From the IMG/VR virus record IMGVR_UViG_3300037360_000100, positions 1 through 50,558 of that record: a stretch of DNA of 50,558 nt; one strand, given 5' to 3'. Below the pieces are notes generated by a model. It searched no databases and was not told the DNA's origin. It saw nothing but the letters and a program-made list of their open reading frames with translations. Both the position numbers and the translations under genes were made by a program. This DNA is from a virus. This document shows, piece after piece, positions 7,941-16,985 of this stretch (positions within the stretch are counted from its first letter, which is position 1; the number at the start of each line of letters is the position of its first letter).

Positions 7941-9308
7941 TTACACCAACACCGTAACGTTGACCGGGTCAACGAAGTTAATTGCGCCTGCGAGCATGAA
8001 GGTCACAGACACATCGGGGAAGTTTCTGGCGGCCTTGTCTGCGGCGGAAACGTCGGCCACAGCCGGGACGGTCACAACCGGAACAGGGTCCGAGGCAATC
8101 AGGCCGTTTTTGATGCCCTGCAGGTTTACGATCCGCAGAGGACCGACGATCGCGCGCTGGACGCCCGCGTCCGTGTAAGGGATCTTGCCGGGGGCTGCTG
8201 CCAGCATCTGGCCGACGATTGCACGCTGCGCGGTCGCGTACCACCAGTCGAGCCCGCGAACGGTATCCGCATACTCGCCGGAAACGGCCTTACCGCCTCC
8301 AAGCACGCGCGCGTCCGTGTCAACCGTCTGGTAGTAGGACACGTTCTTATTCGCCAGGTTGTTGACTTGGCTGGTCGTGAGCTGGTCGCTTGGAATCGCG
8401 CCCGAGACGACCGTGTACTGCCAGTTGTCTGAGCCCGGGGTCTGAGTAAGGTGCACACCGAGGCAACCAGCGGCGAGGGACCCGCTCAGGTTGAGCTCTT
8501 GGTTCCAGAACAGCACTGTTCGGTTGTAGCTGGAGGCCTTCAGTATGTCCGCAACGTCAGAACCGTCTGAGCTGTAGGTCGAGGCAATCACGGCCGTGTC
8601 AGCGCTTTGCGCGACGAACAGGGCGCGCTTGTTGGCCTCAACCCAAGTTGCTGTTGCAACGATCTCGGATTTGCTGAAGCTGTCAATTGCGAGCCCGTAC
8701 CAGCCGGGGTTTGCAGCGTTGACGGCTGCGAGGTCCGTTTCAATACCGGGGTTCGCGGTGTCATCCGACACGGTTAGCCCCGCGGTCATGCCCTTAAACT
8801 CTGCGATAACGCCCGCGGTTTGCGTGCAGGTAACGGCTGTGCCGGACGTGCCCGAGGCGACCACGCCACCCGGTGCGGCTGTGTTGATTGCCGAAGCAAT
8901 GCCCGTGCAGATGGCTGCCAGGTTGTCAGCGACCGTGTAGGTCCAAGTCTTAGAACCGGCCGTGCCAGCAACTGTACCGCCGTACACGTACCCGATGGTC
9001 GTGTTCGTAGGGGTCAGTGTGATCGTTTGTGTTGGCTTGAGTCCACGCTTGCCTACAACTACGCTAGGAGGGCAGGGACTCTGAGATTTGAAAGCCGAGA
9101 CCAGCTTGTACGCGGCGTCGTTGGCCGTGAAGCCGTCCGCGAGCATATCTGATGGTCGATTGTAGGTCCTCTGAACGTCTGGGCCCCAAACGGCAACGAC
9201 GGCGCTCGAAAGCGCGGCCATTACCAGCGGGGTGCCGAAGTTGGCCTTGCTTATGCCCGCCGATTGTAGCGTAATAACGATATTTACGAGGTCACCTAGA
9301 GATGCCAT
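7941..9308 (-). CDS. Tail sheath protein (DUF3383)
   Basis: A 455-residue protein: N-terminal VNIVITLQSAGISKANFGTP, then RTYNRPSDMLADGFTANDAA, a long Thr/Gly-rich insertion (about 100-180), and a C-terminal sheath core (SYYQTVDTDARVLGGGKAVS, DWWYATAQRAIVGQML). The pattern is that of DUF3383 sheath proteins, defining the phage as contractile-tailed. It is followed by the tube gene after two bases. Confidence 0.9.
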   Translation of the reverse strand: MASLGDLVNIVITLQSAGISKANFGTPLVMAALSSAVVAVWGPDVQRTYNRPSDMLADGFTANDAAYKLVSAFKSQSPCPPSVVVGKRGLKPTQTITLTPTNTTIGYVYGGTVAGTAGSKTWTYTVADNLAAICTGIASAINTAAPGGVVASGTSGTAVTCTQTAGVIAEFKGMTAGLTVSDDTANPGIETDLAAVNAANPGWYGLAIDSFSKSEIVATATWVEANKRALFVAQSADTAVIASTYSSDGSDVADILKASSYNRTVLFWNQELNLSGSLAAGCLGVHLTQTPGSDNWQYTVVSGAIPSDQLTTSQVNNLANKNVSYYQTVDTDARVLGGGKAVSGEYADTVRGLDWWYATAQRAIVGQMLAAAPGKIPYTDAGVQRAIVGPLRIVNLQGIKNGLIASDPVPVVTVPAVADVSAADKAARNFPDVSVTFMLAGAINFVDPVNVTVLV

Positions 9309-9316
9309 GGTCCTTA

Positions 9317-9955
9317 CTACGGGGCCGTTATTGGGCCTGTGATCGGCCCTCCCGTTACGGCGCTATCGTGTGCAGTCAGTCCGCCCGCAACCGTCTCAAT
9401 CGTGCCCGTGTCTAGGGCGCCGTTTACGGTGTAGGCGAAATTGAGGTTTATGTCCAAGGTTCCGATCGAAGCCTCGCGGTCGTCTATGGGTGCGTCGTGA
9501 GATAGCACGTCCCCTGTATTTATGACAGACAAGCCGAGCCCGCGCAAGTACTGGTGAGCCGCTTCGGTCCAGATGTTTGACTGGATGTTCGAAAGGTACC
9601 AGATTGACCAGGAAACGTCGGTGCTTTCCAAACTCTTAACCTGAACCTGCAGTGTGGCCTTACCAAAGACCCGCTGGTCGAGCTGCAGGTTAGTGACAGG
9701 CACTCCGCCGACCGTGCGCGTAACTGGGCGCCAGGTGTTGCCGGTCTTGGACGTAAGCCGGATTTTGGTCCAACGCAGGTAGATGCCGGCCATTGTCTCA
9801 GGCGAGATGAAAGGGACCTGCCGGTTAAACCAGCAAACCACACCCGCCTGATACTGGGTGGTCATGTCCTCGCTCGGCAAGCTTCCGAAAAGCTCGACGA
9901 TGCTCGGCGCGATGGTTCCCCAGTAGTTGCTCAACGAAAGCCCCCCAGCGCGCAA
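9317..9955 (-). CDS. Neck/tail terminator protein
   Basis: A 212-residue protein between the tail completion protein and the sheath. Features seen: PSIVELFGSLPSEDMTTQYQ, WFNRQVPFISPETMAGIYLR and a Trp-rich central part, as in neck terminator proteins of DUF3383-sheath phages. The only in-frame start after the upstream stop is a TTG at 9955; the small ATG-led alternatives in the same stretch are in other frames. The role is likely to cap the tube and join it to the connector (inference from family and order). Confidence 0.65.
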   Translation of the reverse strand: MRAGGLSLSNYWGTIAPSIVELFGSLPSEDMTTQYQAGVVCWFNRQVPFISPETMAGIYLRWTKIRLTSKTGNTWRPVTRTVGGVPVTNLQLDQRVFGKATLQVQVKSLESTDVSWSIWYLSNIQSNIWTEAAHQYLRGLGLSVINTGDVLSHDAPIDDREASIGTLDINLNFAYTVNGALDTGTIETVAGGLTAHDSAVTGGPITGPITAP

Positions 9956-9968
9956 ATCAGAGCATCTT

Positions 9969-10694
9969 TCATATTACCTCTACCTTACTCCGAATTGAGC
10001 TCCTGAGCTGCCCAGTAAGTATCAAGGGGATTTCTTTTTGGCCTACCCCAACACTGGCTTTGTACTTCAGCGTAGCGGGCGCCAAGGGCAAGGGCGGAAT
10101 CCCAGCCGAAATGCGTTCTTGCATAACACCCACAACATAAAGGCCGAAGCGTGCCAGCTGCCTTTCCGGTCCCATACCGCCGGGCTTGGCCGCTTCGTGC
10201 ATGGCATTGGTGAGCTTGGCGTTAAGTTCGGCTTCGTTTTCGTCCACAGCTCCGGCCACGAAGGACCTTTGTGGAACCCCGAGGCCGAATTCGTGGAATT
10301 CTGCTACCTCGACCAGGGTCAGAGCCGAACCAGCTGGGCTGTGGTGCTCCGCGCCAAAGTTCTTGGCACGTTCTTGCATAAACGCGTGATATTCCTTGGC
10401 CCTTTCGATTTTAGCCGAAAGCTTCTCGCGGGTTTTTGCTTTCGCCTTAGGATCTAGAATCGCTTTGGATAGACGCGTGCGCAGGCTCTTAAGCGACCGA
10501 GCCGCTGAATTTACATCGCGTGTGCGGGACTTCAGTTCAGCCGCGTGCGCTTTTCTGCCCGCGATGGCGCCAGGCGTTTCCTTCTGCTCGCCACCCTCTT
10601 CTGCGTGCACACCTACGGTCACGCGGGCGTTGTGTTCAAACTTGCGCTTGTGCGCGGCCAGACCGTTGTCGTGGTCTGAGATCTTGACGGTCAC
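9969..10694 (-). CDS. Tail completion / virion morphogenesis protein
   Basis: A 241-residue protein with a long basic helical part (residues about 50-110: KSRTRDVNSAARSLKSLR) inserted in a fold recognised by AEFHEFGLGVPQRSFVAG and the end IPPLPLAPATLKYKA, LILTGQLRSSIRSKV. The C-terminal pattern is that of Mu gpG/P2 gpS-type completion proteins. GTG start overlapping the stop of the DUF4054 gene (GTGA). Confidence 0.75.
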   Translation of the reverse strand: MTVKISDHDNGLAAHKRKFEHNARVTVGVHAEEGGEQKETPGAIAGRKAHAAELKSRTRDVNSAARSLKSLRTRLSKAILDPKAKAKTREKLSAKIERAKEYHAFMQERAKNFGAEHHSPAGSALTLVEVAEFHEFGLGVPQRSFVAGAVDENEAELNAKLTNAMHEAAKPGGMGPERQLARFGLYVVGVMQERISAGIPPLPLAPATLKYKASVGVGQKEIPLILTGQLRSSIRSKVEVI

Positions 10695-10984
10695 AGCACG
10701 CCAAAGGCGTGGCAGAAACCCGAGCGAATCTCGAGGAGCCGCGCGCTATAGGTGGTTGTACCGTCCTTGTTCACCATGCGGCTCGATACGCCCGCAGGGC
10801 TGGTCGCGATCAAGTGCGCCGCCAGGTTTGCGTGCGCCTCGTCGTAGCCCAGGCCCAGTTCAGTCAGGCTCAAACGGTGCGCGGCCATGTCAAGGTAGCC
10901 CTGTGTGGTCACGTCCGGGACCAAGCGGAACTCTTGGAACATGTCCCGGAAGGTGTTCGCTTGACCGATGGCGCCTAGAAGCAT
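10691..10984 (-). CDS. Head-tail connector, DUF4054
   Basis: A 97-residue protein with TQGYLDMAAHRLSLTELGLG and DEAHANLAAHLIATSPAG, matching DUF4054 (gp6/gp15-like connector) proteins. It forms a ring below the portal. Position between capsid and completion genes is standard. Confidence 0.8.
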   Translation of the reverse strand: MLLGAIGQANTFRDMFQEFRLVPDVTTQGYLDMAAHRLSLTELGLGYDEAHANLAAHLIATSPAGVSSRMVNKDGTTTYSARLLEIRSGFCHAFGVL

Positions 10985-10987
10985 GGG

Positions 10988-11242
10988 CTACTCCACAAAA
11001 AAGACGATTTTGCCTTCGGTCCTCAGCTTCTCGACCGCAACCGACTGGTCGTGTGTGAAGCGGTCAAATGGGTAGTTGGCCTGCTCATTTGGGTTCAGTG
11101 TGCGGGTAAAGGTCAGCCCGGTGTGCAGTCGCTCGACCTTAAGCCAACCGGCGGCTTCAAGAATCGCTTCAAGCTGCTCTTGAGCCGGCGTGATTGGAAC
11201 CGTGACGGGTGTGTCACTTACGTTAACAATGCGTACGCGCAT
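10988..11242 (-). CDS. Small head protein, 84 aa
   Basis: The ATG at 11242 is preferred over upstream starts because GAGGT lies seven bases before it and because the upstream extension runs into a terminator hairpin. The product (MRVRIVNVSDTPVTVPITP... FFVE) is a small beta-type protein between capsid and DUF4054 genes. A head fibre or stabilising role is possible; no family recognised. Confidence 0.65.
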   Translation of the reverse strand: MRVRIVNVSDTPVTVPITPAQEQLEAILEAAGWLKVERLHTGLTFTRTLNPNEQANYPFDRFTHDQSVAVEKLRTEGKIVFFVE

Positions 11243-11252
11243 AGGGTACCTC

Positions 11253-11282
11253 AAGCAAAACCGGCGAGCCTGAGCCCGCCGG
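11253..11282 (-). terminator. Rho-independent terminator after the capsid gene
   Basis: On the minus strand a 9-bp GC-rich stem (CCGGCGGGC / GCTCGCCGG, loop TCAG) is followed at once by TTTTGCTT. It lies downstream of the major capsid gene and upstream of the 84-residue gene, so it probably boosts capsid yield relative to distal tail genes by partial termination. Confidence 0.75.
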
Positions 11283-11315
11283 AACCGGATCATATAGACA
11301 CGGCGTGGAAAGTGA

Positions 11316-11346
11316 AGGGCTAGCCGATTTCAAGTCGGCCAGCCCT
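11316..11346 (-). terminator. Second hairpin in the capsid 3' region
   Basis: Stem of 12 with one G-T pair (AGGGCTGGCCGA / TCGGCTAGCCCT) and a 7-base loop, eight bases after the capsid stop. It lacks a strong T run, so it may stabilise the capsid mRNA 3' end or assist the next terminator. Confidence 0.5.
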
Positions 11347-11353
11347 CAGTCTG

Positions 11354-12445
11354 TTAGGTGGTCGCTTGTGACATGTCCACATAAACCATTGCGGGTTCAC
11401 GATAGATTTTCACTGCGCCGACTAGCGAGCGGCAGGGTATGACGTAGCTCATGCCCTCGACCTGCGCGGGGAAAGTCTCGAAATCCATAGGATTTACGGA
11501 CTCCAAAATGTCCCGGTTCCTGCTGTAGCAGATGATCCGGTCCGTGTTCCCGCCTGTGCCTGCGTTGTCGAGGTAGATCCACTGGTCAACCTCGGTAATG
11601 TAGGGGTTATTGTCCAGGAAATACTTCAGTACGGTCACGGGGCTGGCTGAGCTCATCTTGGTCGTTGCGGCCAAGTTGTAGAGGAAAGTGGACAGCAACA
11701 TTGTCTTGGGCGCGAAGATGGTCTTGGTGTTGTAGTTGACCGCTTGCGCAATCAGAGCCAAGTCACCGGCCATTTGCTCTGGGGTCGTTGCAACCGCTCG
11801 CCAAGGGTGCATGGCTGAGTCAATGGTGTTCGTGCCGTCGTACAGCACGGTAGCGCCGGTTCCGACGTTCGGGTGGTTCACGAAACCGCCCAAGTTCCCG
11901 GTCGTCTGGATATCGCCAGTCAGTTTGCCGGTATCGTCGCGCGTCTGTAGGACGCCCGTGCGAGTGACCTCGTCAACGTCGCGCGCGAGTGTGTCGCGAG
12001 CCGCTTCGGCTTTCATCGACGGAATGTCCATTTGCAGCCGCGCCGCCAGACGTAGCTCGTCGATTTCCCAGCCGTAAGACCCTTCAAGCGAGTAGACGTA
12101 GCCTATGCGCTCCTTGGTCTTGATGTTGTCAACGCGCGGGAGGGGCCCTTTGCTCTTGCCGTTCTGCAGACGGCTTTGGCCGGCTGTGTCGCGGGCGTAG
12201 TAGATATACGGGCCGGTAAGCGCGGGAATGTCCGTCGCCTTGGGAATGAAGGTCGCGCACCGGTTTTCCGGATACATTCGCTTCATGATCTTGCTTCGGA
12301 CCGTCTGAATTTGGCGCAGTGTGAACAAGGTGGCAGCACCTAGATCGTCCGCGTCAATTCGTTGCTGCGAGCCCGAAGTACCAAGCATTTCAGCGAGGCG
12401 CATTGCCTCAAAGTTGCCGTCAAGTCTGGAATCTGAAAAGAACAT
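11354..12445 (-). CDS. Major capsid protein (DUF2184)
   Basis: A 363-residue protein. Segments DADDLGAATLFTLRQIQTV, YARDTAGQSRLQNGKSKG, GYVYSLEGSYGWEIDELRLA, MLLSTFLYNLAATT and the end YREPAMVYVDMSQA match DUF2184 capsid proteins with the HK97 fold. It is preceded by a decoration-type protein and DUF2213 protein and followed by a terminator, the usual arrangement for a highly expressed capsid gene. Confidence 0.88.
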   Translation of the reverse strand: MFFSDSRLDGNFEAMRLAEMLGTSGSQQRIDADDLGAATLFTLRQIQTVRSKIMKRMYPENRCATFIPKATDIPALTGPYIYYARDTAGQSRLQNGKSKGPLPRVDNIKTKERIGYVYSLEGSYGWEIDELRLAARLQMDIPSMKAEAARDTLARDVDEVTRTGVLQTRDDTGKLTGDIQTTGNLGGFVNHPNVGTGATVLYDGTNTIDSAMHPWRAVATTPEQMAGDLALIAQAVNYNTKTIFAPKTMLLSTFLYNLAATTKMSSASPVTVLKYFLDNNPYITEVDQWIYLDNAGTGGNTDRIICYSRNRDILESVNPMDFETFPAQVEGMSYVIPCRSLVGAVKIYREPAMVYVDMSQATT

Positions 12446-12458
12446 TTCTGAATACCCC

Positions 12459-13040
12459 TTACGCGCCAGTGGGACCAGTTGGACCGGTCGGGCCAGAAAG
12501 GCCTGCGCCTGCGGTGCGGTTAACTTCGAGCTCGGTCAACTGACCGGCACTTGCCCAGGTCGTGCGGAAAAGCAGCCCAGGAACTAGGACGTTCTTACCC
12601 GCGTCGCTTGAGTTGCTGAACGTGCCAAGCCGATCGCCGGGGGCGGTCGTGGTCGTGTAACGGACGTAGACGGGGTCTAGGTCGTTGACGGTGGTTTCGG
12701 GTCGAACCCAGATTCGGCCGTGTGCAAGGATGTTGACGAACTGGCCCACAGGGACGCCGATCGTGGGGTCGTTGGCGACGAATGAGCCAATGACGTTGTC
12801 GTCAAATTCGGACACACCAGCCATGCGCAGAGCTTCGGCCGACGTGGTCGGGAGCTTGGCAATCTTGGGGGTTGCGGCTGCCGAGCAAACGGCGCGGCCG
12901 AACGGAATCACGACGCTGGCAACTTTGTCGCCAATTTCGAGTCCGTCGGTGGAAGTCTGAAAGTCTACGACCTTGCCTTCGAACGCAACGGGCGGTCGAA
13001 AGTCAAAGGTGGACTGAACTGATTCGTTCGCTATGGTCAC
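12459..13040 (-). CDS. Capsid cement/decoration protein (Gp24-like)
   Basis: A 193-residue protein with KVASVVIPFGRAVCSAAATP, GVPVGQFVNILAHGRIWVRP and DPVYVRYTTTTAPGDRLG, the pattern of phage structural cement (Gp24-like) proteins that bind the capsid surface. The C-terminus ends in a short collagen-like Gly-Pro-Thr triplet run (GPTGPTGPTGA), likely exposed outside the capsid. Next to the capsid gene with a 13-bp gap. Confidence 0.78.
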   Translation of the reverse strand: MTIANESVQSTFDFRPPVAFEGKVVDFQTSTDGLEIGDKVASVVIPFGRAVCSAAATPKIAKLPTTSAEALRMAGVSEFDDNVIGSFVANDPTIGVPVGQFVNILAHGRIWVRPETTVNDLDPVYVRYTTTTAPGDRLGTFSNSSDAGKNVLVPGLLFRTTWASAGQLTELEVNRTAGAGLSGPTGPTGPTGA

Positions 13041-13041
13041 G

Positions 13042-14355
13042 TTATTTTCCCTTGCTCATTGCGAGCGGAGTCTTGTGTTGGTTGGCGCGAGCTTCCTCGG
13101 CATCCTTCTCGTCCTTGCGGGCCGCTTCGTCCAGGCTGTCCAGGTTGACGCCCGCGAAAGCATTCGCGAAGTTCGAGATTGTCTTGGACGCGCTGGCCGT
13201 TTCCAGGCAGGCGTCGAATCGAGCCGAGACGTAGTCGTCAGACTTGCCGTCCAGCTTCGCGCTGGGGTGTACTTTAGCAATCACCAGGGCTTGGATTTCG
13301 CGCTCGGTCTTGCCGTCGAATTTCGCGTCGGCTCCGAGGACCTTTGCGGCCGAAACCACAAGGGCAACGCGGTTCTCGACTGCGGAATCAATGCGCGCGG
13401 GGTCAAGTGCGGCTTTGAGGTCCGTGGTCAACTTGGTGACATCCGCGGTGCTGGAATCAAGCTTGGCTTGAAGCGTATCGCATTCGGTCGTGGCTGTTTT
13501 CAATGCAACAGCGTTCCCATCTAGGCGGGCCTGCATTGCATTGACGTGGACCTCGGAACCGAATTCGAATTCCTGGCCGTCAAATCTAGTTTTCATTCTT
13601 GCTGGTTGCTCCAAAATGGGTTCGGCGGTTTGCACGTCTATTGTTGCATACAAGCCGTCCAGGCGCAAGGCCACATCACCACCGGCGCGCCCCCAGCCCC
13701 TCGGGCCCATGCCCACATGGTTGTAGATAATTCCACGCTGGATGCAATCGAACTTTTCGTCCTGGTAGACGCCTGAACGCATTTCTGTGTGACACTTGTA
13801 CCCACAGGACAGCTCTTGGCCCTCGCCTGAATCCACCTTGGCAAGGCCGTCCGAGCGCTTGATTATCAGTTCACCGGACACGAGTCGCACCCCATCGCCT
13901 TTTGGTGTGCCCGATATGTGACCGATCTCATGTTCCCGAATGTTGGCCGGCGTGACCATGGCCGGGTGACCCCAGACCACAGGCGCGTCCCGCAGGCTAT
14001 CGAGGCTGTCTTGGGCGAAGACCTCTTCGGGCAACCGGAGCTCGCGCCGGGTTGTGCCGTCCGGGTTCGTGTACTTGAACACGCCCGTGCGCGTGAGGTT
14101 TGCGGGCATGCGCGCGAAGCCCTGAGACGTCCGAGAAACCTTGGCGCCGGCGAGCCGACTGAAGTCATAACGCTGCTCGGGCTCGCCGTAGGACTCCGCG
14201 CCGCCGTCGAAACGAAGGCCCTCAGCATTGCCGCCGTCGCCTCGCGCCATGCGTTCAGCGATCGCGACGGCTTGCTCTTGTGGGTGGCCCGCTTTAATTA
14301 GCTCGGCCACATTTTCGGATATGACCTCAGCCGATTTTCCTGTCTTCAGAGGCAT
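13042..14355 (-). CDS. DUF2213 protein, probable prohead protease/scaffold
   Basis: A 437-residue protein. It opens with the frequent phage signature MPLKTGKSAEVISENVAELI, HPQEQAVAIAERMA. The middle (LPEEVFAQDSLDSLRDAPVV, WGHPAMVTPANIREHEIGHI, QELSCGYKC) is DUF2213, regarded as a capsid maturation protease in portal-DUF1073 phages. Residues about 300-437 are helical and charged, as expected of a scaffold domain. A possible promoter (14362-14390) lies just before the ATG. Confidence 0.75.
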   Translation of the reverse strand: MPLKTGKSAEVISENVAELIKAGHPQEQAVAIAERMARGDGGNAEGLRFDGGAESYGEPEQRYDFSRLAGAKVSRTSQGFARMPANLTRTGVFKYTNPDGTTRRELRLPEEVFAQDSLDSLRDAPVVWGHPAMVTPANIREHEIGHISGTPKGDGVRLVSGELIIKRSDGLAKVDSGEGQELSCGYKCHTEMRSGVYQDEKFDCIQRGIIYNHVGMGPRGWGRAGGDVALRLDGLYATIDVQTAEPILEQPARMKTRFDGQEFEFGSEVHVNAMQARLDGNAVALKTATTECDTLQAKLDSSTADVTKLTTDLKAALDPARIDSAVENRVALVVSAAKVLGADAKFDGKTEREIQALVIAKVHPSAKLDGKSDDYVSARFDACLETASASKTISNFANAFAGVNLDSLDEAARKDEKDAEEARANQHKTPLAMSKGK

Positions 14356-14361
14356 GGTTAC

Positions 14362-14390
14362 AGCTTAGCAGCCGGTCGGAGCTGCGTCAA
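14362..14390 (-). promoter_or_regulatory. Candidate promoter before the DUF2213/capsid genes
   Basis: TTGACG, 17 bases, TAAGCT, then six bases to the ATG of the DUF2213 gene. The -10 is weak. If used, the transcript would be leaderless, as for other promoters of this phage. Confidence 0.4.
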
Positions 14391-15589
14391 CCTGCGGTCA
14401 GGAGATCGCTAACGACGTGCGCGCACGTCTGCCACGAGTTTTGGTGGCTGTTGGATGTGTAGTCGATCGTGGTGCTGAAGGTGCCGGTACCGATCGCGGC
14501 GACTGCTGCCGCTATCTCACCCGACCAGTCGGCGATTGCCTGCTCATAGGTGAGGCCGTTGCACCGGACCCGCCCTGCCTCGACTAGCGCATATTGCGCG
14601 ACCCCAAACGTCCCGTCGTCTGCGTAGTTATAGATTTGCTCGTGGTGCTTGTTGTGGGTCGCAAGCATGTACAGGTCTAAATACCCGCACCCCTGATAAC
14701 ACTCGGGCCACACCTGCTCGGCGTCTCCAAGCGCGCCTGTAGCTGGGCGCATGTAGATCGGCTGAGTACCGGCAACCGAATAGCTCTTGGCGATACGCGT
14801 ATCTAGCGCGGCCATCCAAGTTGTTGACCATCCTCCTCCACTAATCCCAACGGCTGCATAGTCCGTAATGCGGCCGAGTGACGCCGCGTAATTAAGACAC
14901 AGCACGGGCATGGTCAAAAAGAATCGGTGAAAGCTCCCAATCGACCGATAGTGCGGCGTGAATTGCGCCAGCCACTCGTGAGCCTCAAGAGTGTACGGAA
15001 ACGGCACGTCACCGGTATCCGCGTGCCAATTGGGCTCAATGCCGACAACACCCGCGTCATAGGCAAACGCTGGCATGGGGTAGACAAATACATCAAATCC
15101 CGCCGCCAATAGCGACGAAATCATGCGCCACTCGCCCGAGCCGATGTTAGTCGGCGCCGCAGTGTGATCGTCGTCTAGCCCGATCGAAAGGTGCCCCGGG
15201 CAGTAGATTACCGCGCGGTTTTTGACCGTGGTTGAAGGGATTAGATGCCAAGCAAATAGGTGCACCTGAATCGCTAGCCCGGTTGTGCTGGTCGCCGGAT
15301 ATGCATACGAGAGTAGGTCCGTACGCCTAAGATTCGTTAACGCCGTCAGCGGGCACGTAACATTACGCGTAACGGTCGAGAACCAATTTGGGATGCCAGC
15401 AAAGCCGAAAATGTAGTAAATCAGCATCGCTCGCCACGCCACAACGTCAGCGGCCGTGCGAACTTTGCGCACGCTATCATCGACCATCCGGCGAGTGTTA
15501 TTCCAGACCGGGGGAGTATTCGGCACCCATCCGGATAGCGTCACACCTTCCCATGGCTGAGGCTGGCGGCGGGACAATAGGTCCAGCAT
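14387..15589 (-). CDS. Alpha/beta-hydrolase (esterase-like), 400 aa
   Basis: The nucleophile elbow GISGGGWSTT (about residue 248) fits GxSxG serine hydrolases; the oxyanion region AVIYCPGHLSIGLDDD and a late His (SNSHQNSW, near 385) are candidate partners. The closest impression is of dienelactone-hydrolase or acetyl-xylan-esterase types acting on sugar esters. No signal peptide. It lies with a fibre-like protein inside the head operon, so it may be a virion enzyme that deacylates host surface polysaccharide (inference). It could instead act inside the cell. Confidence 0.65.
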   Translation of the reverse strand: MLDLLSRRQPQPWEGVTLSGWVPNTPPVWNNTRRMVDDSVRKVRTAADVVAWRAMLIYYIFGFAGIPNWFSTVTRNVTCPLTALTNLRRTDLLSYAYPATSTTGLAIQVHLFAWHLIPSTTVKNRAVIYCPGHLSIGLDDDHTAAPTNIGSGEWRMISSLLAAGFDVFVYPMPAFAYDAGVVGIEPNWHADTGDVPFPYTLEAHEWLAQFTPHYRSIGSFHRFFLTMPVLCLNYAASLGRITDYAAVGISGGGWSTTWMAALDTRIAKSYSVAGTQPIYMRPATGALGDAEQVWPECYQGCGYLDLYMLATHNKHHEQIYNYADDGTFGVAQYALVEAGRVRCNGLTYEQAIADWSGEIAAAVAAIGTGTFSTTIDYTSNSHQNSWQTCAHVVSDLLTAG

Positions 15590-15590
15590 G

Positions 15591-16889
15591 CTAGATCATT
15601 GACGCGAGCTGGGTGTAGAGTTGCTGCGCCTCCAATAGTGGGTTAGCCGTAGCGGGCAATTTAACCCCGAACCGGCGCACCTGCGACGTGCCGGCAACCT
15701 CAAGCCGGTCCACCACGATACTCAACGCAGCACCCGCCATACTTGCGGACGTTCCGGTGGAATCAATCGCATATAACTTACCGTCCGTGTGCAGGCAAAA
15801 CACCGCTGTCTTGCGCGCGCTGGCTGCGACGGTCACCTGCTGGTACGGTATGTTGGTCCCGTCGTATTGGTAGGCGGCCAGCACGGTTCCGGACGGGTAT
15901 ACGATTTGACACACTCGGCTTAGATTGTTCGAGTTTTTTAGATTCATCACGGCTCCACTTGGTGCCGCCGGCGTAGTGATTTGTATCCCGAAAATGAATG
16001 TCCCGAGAACCCCGCCAAATGCGCCCCATTTCGGCGCGCTCACTTGGCTTAGCATTGCCGCCCCGACACAGCGAAGCACGCTCGTGGCCGTCAACACATC
16101 AATTTCAGCGACGACCGTCCCGCCCGACGTGGTGAGCACTGACGTGCCCTCGCGCGAGGTCCAGCTGGTGACGGCCGCTGGCGTGCCTGCAACACCATGG
16201 TCCGCATCCCAGATTCCACCGGTAGTCCACGTGCCTGCCTGAGGGTAGTCCGGATTGACCGCGATTGCCTCAAAATAGTTGGTGATCCAGCTACATCTAG
16301 CGGTACAGGCTACGGCGGCCGGGCGTGTGATTTTGATCGTGAATCCATTTGTTGATGCGATTGCCGTGATAGTGGCGCCCGCCAGCGGCGTGCCAACAAG
16401 TCTCGATAAATCTGGATTTATCGCACCGAAACTGCAAAACACTACGCCCGCTGTGTTGGTCGCCACGGTCAGGTCTAGGTCAAGATCGATCGACCCGAGC
16501 AAAGAAGGGAGCGCTGTCTCCCAGATGACAGCTCTGATTGAGACGACAGCCTGATAGATTTCGCTGCTTGCCAACCCCGCAGAGGCAAGTGACACAGCGA
16601 GCAGAGTTGTCGACGCATCCGTATTGATAACTACGTCGGATGCGGTTGACCCATTGGGCTGTATTTTGGGCAGCTGAATCGAATCATTAGCGCCCCACGC
16701 GTATTCGGTAGCACTCGTAGCTACGAGGGCTTGCCCGGCGACCGGCGCGGCCGAAGCCACGCCAGAAACCTCACCCGTCGAATTGCGCAGGGCTGACGCA
16801 CCGCCTTGGAGCACCACTTGCACAGGAGTTTGCGCCCTTCCGTCTTGCAGCGCCGTTGCTTCTGCCACGAGTGTAGGTGTATCAGTCAT
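15591..16889 (-). CDS. Fibre-like structural protein, 432 aa
   Basis: The N-terminus (QTPVQVVLQGGASALRNSTG, APVAGQALVATSATEYAW) resembles phage tail-fibre or host-contact proteins with short degenerate repeats. The body is beta-rich, and the C-terminal third (VCQIVYPSGTVLAAYQYDG, ARKTAVFCLHTDGKLYAID) looks like a lectin/jelly-roll fold. It is followed one base later by the hydrolase gene, suggesting a functional pair. The place between head genes, not next to the tail genes, is odd and suggests a later insertion. Confidence 0.6.
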   Translation of the reverse strand: MTDTPTLVAEATALQDGRAQTPVQVVLQGGASALRNSTGEVSGVASAAPVAGQALVATSATEYAWGANDSIQLPKIQPNGSTASDVVINTDASTTLLAVSLASAGLASSEIYQAVVSIRAVIWETALPSLLGSIDLDLDLTVATNTAGVVFCSFGAINPDLSRLVGTPLAGATITAIASTNGFTIKITRPAAVACTARCSWITNYFEAIAVNPDYPQAGTWTTGGIWDADHGVAGTPAAVTSWTSREGTSVLTTSGGTVVAEIDVLTATSVLRCVGAAMLSQVSAPKWGAFGGVLGTFIFGIQITTPAAPSGAVMNLKNSNNLSRVCQIVYPSGTVLAAYQYDGTNIPYQQVTVAASARKTAVFCLHTDGKLYAIDSTGTSASMAGAALSIVVDRLEVAGTSQVRRFGVKLPATANPLLEAQQLYTQLASMI

Positions 16890-16906
16890 GCTGTTCCAAG
16901 TCTAGC

Positions 16907-16938
16907 AGACGGCCGATCAAAAAGAAAGCCGTCTTTTT
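16907..16938 (+). terminator. Terminator-like hairpin facing right
   Basis: AGACGGC, 14 bases, GCCGTCT followed by TTTT on the plus strand. No rightward gene precedes it, so it may block antisense transcription into the leftward genes. Read leftward it has no T run. Confidence 0.5.
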
Positions 16939-16985
16939 GGTCTAAATCGAAAGCTGAGACTCGGCCACGTGTCCGGGCTCTGGAT

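Noticed and set aside
7507-8178. 223-codon rightward frame opposite tube and sheath genes
   Set aside because: Antisense shadow; crosses two real genes.
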